The translations under genes were made by a program, and so were the position numbers. This document shows positions 52,079 to 59,432 of a stretch of DNA of 59,432 bases, piece after piece. The DNA lies in the NCBI GenBank assembly GCA_022539475.1, contig VCMS01000396.1:1-59432 (forward strand). The letters run 5' to 3'. Under the pieces are notes generated by a model that saw only the letters and a program-made list of their open reading frames with translations, had not been told where the DNA came from and did not search any database. Position 1 is the stretch's first letter; every line of letters begins with the position of its first letter. The DNA is from Gracilaria domingensis. Its lineage: Eukaryota > Rhodophyta > Florideophyceae > Gracilariales > Gracilariaceae.

Positions 52079-52214
52079 GATGAGCGTTTAGACTACATTA
52101 CGTAGGCTCGATTCCGGGCGTTGCTTGCCAACTTTGTAGTGTGCAAACCGTGCAAGGAGCTCTTTTATCATAGCTCTCTTTCGTAGTGGGACTCTACAGG
52201 AATAAAGATCTATT
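52079..52214. other. Short spacer between E2 and E3
   Basis: Nothing recognised. GACTACATTACG (52091) also occurs in the E1 LTR, so part may be LTR-derived. Confidence 0.4.
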
Positions 52215-53017
52215 TGTTGTGCGAAAACCCAGGCGATGGGAAAGCACGCAAGGCGGTTTAGACCCTCTCTTCAAATACGAGCACAGCCAAGTAGAGCGCT
52301 CCACAGGTACGACGAGGCAATGCCGGGTGTAAGACCGGTAGACCGCTTCCAGTCATGGGGGGAGCGAGGCGGCGAAGAGACGCGTACAGCGGTAGAGAAC
52401 ACACGACACAGTCCGGCCAGTAGCGTAACGTGCGTAGCAGCGCGATACCACGAGTAAGGCGATGACCACGAGAGCGGTAATAGGCCACGCGAGTGTGTCG
52501 AGCCACGATCGGTATGCACCGGTACAACCAAGTAGTGCTACCTGTATAACAGGGACAGAAATAAGGAAAACACACAAAAAGTAAACACGCGAAAGCGGTA
52601 GTGGTGTTAATGATGTCGCGAGGCGGATGATGAACCTGCACAAGGTGTCGACTCTCCGGGAGGAGGATATCGGTCACCAAGGTGAAATATCAGAGCCGAC
52701 ACTCGGTGTTCCGTTTACTTCCCAGCATGGGTGCAGCTCAACCTACTAAGTACTGCAGTAGGTTGGCCCACTGTCAGTGTGGTACAGCAGATATGCTACA
52801 AATATCTACTTCAAATACCCCAATGAATGGGTGCAAACCCCCACACGTGTGTGACTCACCGGCTAGGCCGTGACCTCATAACACTAATTCTAATATTAAG
52901 TATACCCAAGAATGGGCTGATCTCACCAGTTACTCATACTGTGGCCACCACCTCCCGGATCGCCGTGCGTATTATGAATCGCATCTGCGAAGGAGTCCCG
53001 CAATCGCGTTGCATACA
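52215..53017 (-). repeat. E3 3' LTR
   Basis: On the minus strand it begins TGTATGCAACGCG at 53017, close to the E1 start TGTAGAGCAACGC, directly after a polypurine tract. The other end is placed at 52215 because the plus strand reads TG there (LTR end CAACA); no second copy is available to confirm it. Confidence 0.5.
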
Positions 53018-53034
53018 TTTCCCCTCTTTAGGGT
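53018..53034 (-). promoter_or_regulatory. E3 3' polypurine tract
   Basis: Minus strand CCCTAAAGAGGGGAAA next to the LTR start; compare CTAAGGAGGGGGAGA of E1. Confidence 0.65.
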
Positions 53035-53095
53035 GCGAGACGACCCCGCGAGCGGTTTGGCTTTCGTCCTCTGGAGTGCATTTAAGCACGTTGGC

Positions 53096-55125
53096 ATGAC
53101 GGTCTCCAATCCAGCCTCCCCGGTCTCTTCTAACGGCGACACCTGTCAACTCCTCTCCACGCGTACTGCGGTAGCGTCTCCTCCGATACCTCGGCGCGCT
53201 CTCCCTTCTCTCTCGCTTCCAGCGCTTTCGTCTCTTCCTCGCGCGCTTCCTGCGATGCCGAACCCGAATCAGGGTAGCAACCAACCGCCTGGCGGGTCTC
53301 AGAACCAATACGTTGGTGGTTTCGCTGGGCCGTCACACCCTTCCTCCTCTGGAGTGCCTCTCTCACAGCCGTCTTCCGCTGGCGTTCCGTTTCCGCAACC
53401 GGTCAATCCGGGATTTCACACGGCGCCCCTTCCCCAGACGGGTGGTTAACTTCCGCCCCCGGCGTCTATACCGCAGTGGAACTGGATCGCTCCTGCTGTC
53501 CCGGTCCAACCGGTAGTCAACCCGCATGCGAGCGCGTGGGCGTCGTATGATGAATTCGGCAACGTCGACCCTCGCAGCAATCCCACACGTTCTTACGGGC
53601 TGCGTGGTTTCATCCGCAAGGCGTGACCAATCGTTCCTTCGTCGAGGCGTATGCCGATGGCAGTGGTCACCTCCCAGGAGGCGTGCACGTCTGGATGACG
53701 GTGAGGTTCGACTGGCATTACCGGATTACCGTGCCTACCAACGCGCTCGTCCACCATCGTGGTCAGTCGCACAACTCCGCTCGGGCGGCCATGGTTCGCG
53801 TAGCGCACATGCGAATGTTTCGCACGTACTCAGAGCGCCCGATTCCGGCGACTTCCGTTTCGACGTGGCCTTCTTCCGAACACTCGGCGAAATCCAATAT
53901 GGAGAGAATCTTGCCCGGCTCGCCGGTGTGGTGGAGCGTTACCAGAACGTCCCCGTTCACCAGGATCTCCTGTGCTGGACCCGTCCGCTCCTGCGTGCAG
54001 AATTTCGATATCTCCCACGCGTGCCGCGGTCCAACTACCTTCAAACAATGATCCGTCCCGAACGACGTGCCCGCTCCCGATGGGGTTACCTTATCCCGTA
54101 TCAAAACACGGAGTCAAACCGGATTCGTCCGCGCCACATGCGTGGGAGATATGTTCCTCTCCCTTTTGTGTGGGCGTCCGTGGAGGTCTGCCGTGGCTGT
54201 TACGTGGAACTCCCCCCCTGTCTCACGTATGTGGGTAGTGAGCTCGTGACAAACCCGTTTACGGATGGTGGAGCATTGTCCTCACGGAGTGGGCGGCGCG
54301 AATAGCGGTGTATCTCCTCACGAGGTGTATGACCAGTATCGACTGTGGTTCATTCCCCCCCGTTGCGGCAGCTCATCCAAGCCTTGGATCTCACTATCCC
54401 GCTTGGCGGTAATGGAAACTTCTCGGAAGTCATGTGCCTCTTGCGAGTGATTGATGGGGTCGACTGGAGCCAGGTTCTCTTTCGCAGAGCGCGCAGGAAG
54501 AAGGCGATTCCGCTATTGATCGGTCTCCGGGTCGCAGGTCCCCACTGTCGGGTGATTACATCTATTACGACCCCTGGACACGGGTGCCGATTACCAACGC
54601 CGAGGCGGAGCTCCTTCGGAACGCCAAGCGAGTCATCCCTCCGGGGCACCCTACGGGCTTCATCATAACTGATGAGTTCTTCCACCCTGTTGGGGACCAG
54701 AACGTCATGGTTGACGACGCTCCCAATGACGGTGACGAGTACGGCGACGACGACTTCGCGGCAGCTCCGGTGGAGGGGACAGTGCCTGCTTCAGCAGTGC
54801 CAGGTCCCCAAGCGGGTGCTAACGCGGCCTTGTCGAGCCCGGTGAATGTTCCCTCGGCGCCTCAAGCGGTTCTTGTACCCACACCAGTGGTTGTCTCGAC
54901 TCCAGAGGAGAGTGCTGCCCATTCTGCGATGGCGGCGTCCGCTGCGCCGAACGAAGCAACGAAGCAGCGAACGCGGGTATCTCTGACGAAGCACGGGCTG
55001 CCGTGATTGCTCAGTTCCTCAGCGAGACTGGTGCTTCCGACGCGGCGTCGGGTTACATTTCGCAAATGGGCGATGCGCTCCTTGCGCAGCTCGCGAGCGC
55101 GAACAATCAGCCTGGTTCCGAGTAA
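53096..55125 (+). pseudogene. E3 antisense ORF
   Basis: The counterpart of the E1 antisense ORF, opposite to E3 pol. ATG 53096 lies 78 bp from the LTR, almost the same distance as in E1. A Ser/Pro/Gly/Gln-rich start runs to TAA near 53447. In further frames the conserved domain reads HLPGGVHVWMTVRFDW, FFRTLGEIQYGENLA, LLCWTRPLLRAEFRYLPR, RWGYLIPYQN, CYVELPPCLTYVGSELV, IPLGGNGNFSEVMCLLRVID and GVDWSQV. The C-terminal part is Ala/Val/Pro-rich and ends NNQPGSE at TAA 55123. About four frame changes are needed. Compared with E1 the conserved domain keeps aromatic and charged positions, while the ends differ fully. Confidence 0.7.
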
Positions 55126-55599
55126 CTCGTGCAACTTCTCCTCCATCGAGTCCCTCCTGGGTAATACCCATTAGCTAGGCAGTTGCGGGCTCGAGTAGCG
55201 AGCCGCAACATAGTTACGATAACCAGTAAAACTGTGACTTCTCTTGACTTCAAGGCTTCTTTCCTTTCTCAAGGTATATACTTCATAACTTCTCCCTTTC
55301 GGGGTAATCTTCCTCTTACGAGTTTCCATTTCCTCTTCATAGAGTTCTTCTTTCTCTTCTGAGCTTCATTTCCTCTTCATAGAGTCTTCTTCCTCTTTCG
55401 AGTGTATCTGTCGTCTCCTCTTCCTAAGGGCATAACTGTTCGAACTTCAACTGTCCTCTCCATAGAGTGTCTCCGCACCACGCGAGTAGCGGTACAGTAC
55501 TCCTCTGGAGGTTGTCGCAGTATTCCTCGATTGAGTGTTGTCGTTCGTAGGACCGTTCGTGCGCGGTACGCGATAAGCCTCCGTCTCCAACGACGTGTG

Positions 55600-56325
55600 T
55601 TATCCGACCATCGCTTGATGTATGTTAGCCGGCAACGCCGTGTTAGTTCGACGATGGTACTGCACGATCTTCGATCGGGGTAAGTGCTCCACGGGTTCGT
55701 CCGAATCCCGCGACGGCGGATAGCCATGCCAGCGTACCTGGTACTGAACATACCCCTTCGGGTTCCAACTGTGTCCCACAATGTGTTCTACGACGAACTC
55801 TTTCGAGTATACGCCCCGCTCGAGCTCTCCCTGCGAAGGGTCGTCAGCGCGCTGCGGCGGTGCCGTAACTTCGTCACCAGCGGTGCTGTGAGTCTCGACT
55901 GACGCATTCGGCGGTGAACGTGTCTTCTGTTGAGTGTTCGCTTCCCGTTTCCGGGCTTCCTCAAGCAGCTTCGCCGTTTCGGTGGGTCCGCGAACGGCTA
56001 TTTCACGCGGTAGTTGCCGTCTTGACGGTGAAGGCGGACGCGGAGGCGGATTGTTCACCACGGCACGTGCCGGTTCACGTGACGACACGCGACGGTTCGC
56101 GGTGGTGGCACTGCCACGAGCTGTGATTGGCCCACTGTGTGGCGCGCGCTGCGCGCCCCAAGATTTGTGGTGCGCAAGCGCTCCTGCAGCTGCAGTGTGC
56201 GTTTTCCCTAAATCAGGGCTGTAATCCGTATCTCCAACGAGCGGTGCGCCGTCATGACTTATCGAAACGTCATGACGTGCGACTTGCGACTTCCCCACGG
56301 CTGGTTGCAACGGTGGCACTACCAT
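55600..56325 (-). CDS. E3 chromodomain with N-terminal linker
   Basis: A 241-aa frame whose last 70 residues are a chromodomain: KEFVVEHIVGHSWNPKGYV, YQVRWHGYPPSRDSDEPVEHL, PRSKIVQYHRR. The first 170 residues are a Pro/Ser/Arg/Glu-rich, disordered linker. Here linker and chromodomain are in one frame, unlike in E1, which supports the view that E1 once had the chromodomain joined to upstream sequence. The stop is at 55602, well before the antisense ORF end at 55125. Confidence 0.75.
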   Translation of the reverse strand: MVVPPLQPAVGKSQVARHDVSISHDGAPLVGDTDYSPDLGKTHTAAAGALAHHKSWGAQRAPHSGPITARGSATTANRRVSSREPARAVVNNPPPRPPSPSRRQLPREIAVRGPTETAKLLEEARKREANTQQKTRSPPNASVETHSTAGDEVTAPPQRADDPSQGELERGVYSKEFVVEHIVGHSWNPKGYVQYQVRWHGYPPSRDSDEPVEHLPRSKIVQYHRRTNTALPANIHQAMVG

Positions 56326-56860
56326 TACCCGAACCGGGGTGTGTGATCTTCGCTTCAGCGAGCGTCTTCTCTTCTTCCTGCTCTGCAGTGTCTAAGGTAC
56401 CGGGATCTGCCGTGACCTCCTTAGCGCGCGCCCGCGAAGGCGGTATGTGGCGGTCGTCAGCGACGTTTTGCGGCGACTGCACGTCCCGAATACTCCGTGA
56501 TACAGTACCCAGCTTCGCTGTAGCCTCACTCTGCCGAGGAGTCGAGTGTTCTTGATCAACTTTCGGCCTTGCCATGGTAACGTCGCGAACGAGAGCATGC
56601 TCCGCGTCCTGCGCCGACGAGGCGATGGGCGCGTGTTCTGGCGACAATTCCCCAAGCGGGTGAGCGATACCAGTATCCTGGGACAACCTCGAGTGCGTTC
56701 GTTGCGTGCAGTATCCTTCAGAGAGTTCGCGATCCTTCGTAGAAGGTTGGGCATCCTCCGCGGAGTTCTGCGGGACAGCGGTCGACTGCAGCGCGTCCTT
56801 CGCGGCTTCAAACACGCGATAGCGGGTGATCCTTCCCACTGACCGTGGTGTCCGTAGCAA
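56270..56860 (-). CDS. E3 linker between integrase and chromodomain
   Basis: A 196-aa frame rich in Glu, Ser, Arg and Ala (LSEGYCTQRTHSRLSQDTG, TLDTAEQEEEKTLAEAKITH), without a domain. It overlaps the chromodomain frame in another frame. Probably part of the same linker as in E1. Confidence 0.45.
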   Translation of the reverse strand: MLRTPRSVGRITRYRVFEAAKDALQSTAVPQNSAEDAQPSTKDRELSEGYCTQRTHSRLSQDTGIAHPLGELSPEHAPIASSAQDAEHALVRDVTMARPKVDQEHSTPRQSEATAKLGTVSRSIRDVQSPQNVADDRHIPPSRARAKEVTADPGTLDTAEQEEEKTLAEAKITHPGSGNGSATVATSRGEVASRTS

Positions 56861-56972
56861 CTACGTCCTCGACGGTGTCCTGAGGCGACTCCGCCTCCTC
56901 TTCATTATCTTCCCGTGAATCACGGTGCTGCGACGGTAGCGACACCGGTGACTCACTCTCCGCGACGACGCG

Positions 56973-57941
56973 TCAATCCTCCTCCCCCTCCTTAGGTGGA
57001 GCGTTACGGGGAGCAATCATCACGTCTGTTGACGGTGTAATAGACGCTGTGAAACGCGATTTCACCAGCGGTGTATGTTCCGATATCTCGGCTTGCGACG
57101 ATATAATCGGTACCTCTGCGAGACCCCTTGCAGGGTGGCGAAGCCCCACAGTAGGTTTAGTGTTCTGCGACGAGAATTCTCGGTTCTGTGTCTGTCCAGC
57201 TTCTTGCTGTGAATCCGAAACTACTTCCGTGTGCACGGTTGGGCCCTGCACAACGCGATCGCGGGAGAATCGCTCATGAGCGTCGCCAACTTCCAGTACC
57301 ACTGTTTCCGTATTCACGCTAATAACGCGGTATGGACCATCAGCGATGGTTGAAAGCTTGTGGCGCCTCTCCTTTTCAGGGTTGTAGTACTCCTTCCTGA
57401 CAAAGGCGAGGTTTCCCACTTTCAGTGGCGGTAGTGGTCTCCGTACCCGGGCATCAAAGTTCCGCTTGTAAGCGTGTTGTACTTTCGCCATTGACGACCT
57501 GGCGACAGTTACCATTGCGGATAACCACTGCTTCCATTGCAAGTAGTGATCCCGTATTGACGGTGACGTATCCAGCTTTGCTGATGGTTCAACCGCAACT
57601 GGCGGTGGTGTCCGTGAGAGCACGAGCTCAAAGGGCGATAAACCAGTTACTCTGTGAGCTTGCGTATTATACGCATACGTCACGGTATCCGTGTAGAGAT
57701 CCCAAGTTTTCGGGTGTTCAACAGTATAAGCCCGCAACGCGGAGAGCATTGTCCGGTTACACAGTTCGACTTGCCCATTGCATTGGAGATGATACGTCGT
57801 CGTGAAGAGATTCTTTACGTCGAGTATCCGACAGACATCCTGGAAGAAACGCGCAGTAAACTGCGGACCATTATCCGAAAGGAGATTGACCCGGGGACCG
57901 TAGACCATAACCCAATGGCGAACGAATGCCTCCCGCAACAC
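56973..57941 (-). CDS. pol: E3 integrase C-terminal half and GPY/F
   Basis: A 322-aa frame with VMVYGPRVNLLSDNGPQFTA (second Asp), VKNLFTTTYHLQCNGQVELC (Glu; the usual RFNR is LCNR), YAYNTQAHRVTGLSPFELVL, RTPPPVAVEP in frame, YKRNFDARVRRPL, FVRKEYYNPEKERRHKL, GPYRVISVNTETVVLEV, and PPKEGEED at the end, encoded by the internal polypurine string (56977-56994). The frame stays open across the TPPP place where E1 and E2 break. Confidence 0.8.
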   Translation of the reverse strand: MLREAFVRHWVMVYGPRVNLLSDNGPQFTARFFQDVCRILDVKNLFTTTYHLQCNGQVELCNRTMLSALRAYTVEHPKTWDLYTDTVTYAYNTQAHRVTGLSPFELVLSRTPPPVAVEPSAKLDTSPSIRDHYLQWKQWLSAMVTVARSSMAKVQHAYKRNFDARVRRPLPPLKVGNLAFVRKEYYNPEKERRHKLSTIADGPYRVISVNTETVVLEVGDAHERFSRDRVVQGPTVHTEVVSDSQQEAGQTQNREFSSQNTKPTVGLRHPARGLAEVPIISSQAEISEHTPLVKSRFTASITPSTDVMIAPRNAPPKEGEED

Positions 57942-59049
57942 TGCGTGCTGTAATCGACTTCAACGGAACTATCCGGACTAGCTTACTGAATCTATCCGTA
58001 ATAACGAGTAAGAACCGATTTCCTCGGGAAGTACGCAAGAACTCACCGAGTATATCGATGGCAATAAACTCCAACGGCGCCCTTGCGGGGAAAAGTGTTA
58101 GTTTCTTCGCATGGCGACGCTGTTTAACTGGCTTGCGAGCACAATGTGTACACGCCTTCAAGATGGTGTAGCAGTCCAACGCTAACGCGTGCGAGTAGAT
58201 ATCCCGACGCAGTGTCGTGTGTAACCGCTTAGCACCCGGATGGGAAGCCATCCGCGAGTGATGCGAGAGATGCAATACTCTTGTTTGTAAGGAGTGAGGA
58301 ACCACAATCTGCGGGGTAGAACGAGCAACTCTGAGGAGGTAACCTTGAGAATTAACCCCAAAGGGGATCTTCGCACCGCCATTAATCTGGGCGCGTATCC
58401 TCGTACGGAACGGGTCAGATTGCTGCTCCCGCACCAGCTCTTCTGGATTAATGGGGACGAATGTACCGGATTCCGGGTGTTCACCGTCTGCGACGAGCAA
58501 ATCATCGCAGATGTCGTCCGACACGATGTAGTAGTCCTCATCACCCTCCTCCATGAGGAAACAGGGGATATCTTCATCCTCGTCATCGACGGTTAAAGCT
58601 TCACCTTCCGTTCCTAAACGTGAAAGAGCATCCGCTTGCGCGTTTAAACAACCCTTCTTATAGGTGACCTCGTAGTCAAACTCGGCAAGCCGAAGACGCC
58701 AACGCATTAAGCGTCCGGAAGGCTCCGTGACTGACATTAACCAACGCAATGCGGAATGATCCGTATTGACGGTAAAGTGCACACCCATAAGATATGGTCG
58801 TAGAGTCTGCAAGCCCATACCATGGCGAGACAGTCCTTCTCGGATACCGAGTAATTGCGCTCGTGCACGTTGAGTGTACGAGACCAATATCCATTGGTTT
58901 GCGTTCCCTTCGAGTGTAGTCTGAAAGAGAGCACAGCCAATCTCGGTAATCGCTCGAATCCGTATCCACGGTGTACGGCAACCCGTTCTTCGGTACGCTA
59001 ACACGGGTGCCGTAGTAACAGCCTCTTTAAGAGAGTTGAAAGCCTCCAA
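57871..59049 (-). CDS. pol: E3 RNase H and integrase N-terminal half
   Basis: The frame begins within RNase H (EAFNSLKEAVTTAPVLAY); the catalytic strand reads IRIRAITEIGCALFQ out of the expected DTDSS, which is present in a neighbouring frame (58981 end, VDTDSSD), so a shift lies near 58930-58960. Then FTVNTDHSALRWLMSV, KKGCLNAQADALSRLG, DDEDEDIPCF, the HHCC module (LSHHSRMASHPGAKRLH ... CTHCARK), LEFIAIDILGEFLRTSRG and RFLLVITDRFSKL. Confidence 0.78.
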   Translation of the reverse strand: MEAFNSLKEAVTTAPVLAYRRTGCRTPWIRIRAITEIGCALFQTTLEGNANQWILVSYTQRARAQLLGIREGLSRHGMGLQTLRPYLMGVHFTVNTDHSALRWLMSVTEPSGRLMRWRLRLAEFDYEVTYKKGCLNAQADALSRLGTEGEALTVDDEDEDIPCFLMEEGDEDYYIVSDDICDDLLVADGEHPESGTFVPINPEELVREQQSDPFRTRIRAQINGGAKIPFGVNSQGYLLRVARSTPQIVVPHSLQTRVLHLSHHSRMASHPGAKRLHTTLRRDIYSHALALDCYTILKACTHCARKPVKQRRHAKKLTLFPARAPLEFIAIDILGEFLRTSRGNRFLLVITDRFSKLVRIVPLKSITARSVAGGIRSPLGYGLRSPGQSPFG

Positions 59050-59432
59050 TTGCGTGCGGGTAAGTGTCCCAATTTGGCCGGTTGTCCCTTCTTCAGGAGT
59101 TCGTTGAGCGGTCCCGCGATCCTTCGCGAGCGGAAAATGAACCGTCTAATAAACGTTGCATAGCCCCAGAAAGGAGCGTAGCTCTGGTCTGTGTAGTGGG
59201 TGCTTCGCCTGCTTTGAGGGACTTCACGCGAGCTTCCTCGATCAGTAACCGTCCTGGTCGTATGACTGGCCCAGTACTTCACTGAGTCAGTGAAAACGTC
59301 TCACACTTCCTCAATTTGAGAGTTACAATTCCAGCATCCCGCAAAAGCGGTCATTATCTCGCCGAACATGTTTCGAGGTGATGTCCAAATGTTGGAAAAC
59401 ACGATGATGTCATCGGGGTATACCAAGCTACT
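58998..59432 (-). pseudogene. pol: E3 reverse transcriptase, 3' end, partial
   Basis: At the window edge the minus strand reads SLVYPDDIIVFSN: the YxDD box with Pro at x (59409-59420), where E1 and E2 have Leu. The thumb and connection follow in changing frames (FWGYATFIRRFI matches LGLCNVYRRFV; GPLNELLKKGQPAKL). The rest of RT lies outside the window. Confidence 0.65.

Larger units (their letters stand above)
52215..59432 (-). mobile_element. E3: Ty3/gypsy chromodomain element, 3' part
   Basis: A third element on the minus strand, running off the right edge inside RT. Read from right to left: RT end, RNase H, integrase, GPY/F, polypurine string, linker, chromodomain, antisense ORF (plus strand), polypurine tract, LTR. 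Integrase and RNase H are less like E1 than E2 is. The LTR lower end at 52215 (TGTTGTGCG) is a guess. Confidence 0.8.

Overview
This is a eukaryotic window: intron-poor protein genes, LTR retrotransposons with chromodomains, and decayed relatives of eukaryotic DGAT1 and CHD-type proteins. No bacterial operon, rRNA, tRNA or CRISPR was seen. The mix would fit an intron-poor alga, a red alga being one guess, but nothing here proves the lineage.

Left arm (1-21.6 kb) is a low-density region of broken gene copies. It holds a DGAT1-like acyltransferase pseudogene, a possible F-box/LRR pseudogene, a CHD1-like chromodomain fragment with one in-frame stop, an unrecognised decayed gene on the minus strand, and a probable Plavaka-type DNA-transposon protein with a decayed tail. 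A ketopantoate-reductase-like gene is interrupted by one in-frame stop, and there is a C-terminal piece of ribulose-phosphate 3-epimerase. The intact-looking genes are a ParB-like-domain protein and a convergent pair of HAD phosphatase-like paralogues, one of which has lost the catalytic nucleophile. The arm is rich in inverted repeats: a 110-bp-period array of four palindromes at 7.75-8.18 kb, and five long hairpins around a tandem duplication at 11.8-13.2 kb.

Right arm (22.8-59.4 kb) is dominated by three related Ty3/gypsy elements, called E1, E2 and E3 here. E1 (22856-34798, plus) is complete: 974-bp LTRs that look identical, a CTGCC target duplication, primer-binding site, Gag, CCHC protein, protease, RT, RNase H, integrase with GPY/F module, a separate chromodomain, and a polypurine tract. 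E2 (39183-52078, plus) is a diverged relative with many frame breaks, a 305-base gap and unequal LTRs. E3 (about 52215 to beyond 59432, minus) enters from the right and is cut inside RT.

All three elements carry, between the chromodomain and the 3' LTR, a long reading frame on the opposite strand to pol. It is intact in E1 (617 aa) and its central domain is conserved in E3 and partly in E2. It starts about 80 bp inside the 3' LTR, so an LTR-driven antisense transcript is plausible. This is the best candidate for an undescribed system here. The elements also share extra internal copies of the polypurine tract at two fixed places in pol. Many frame breaks in the retroelements are one-base losses in homopolymers, so part of the apparent decay may be sequencing error in repeats.
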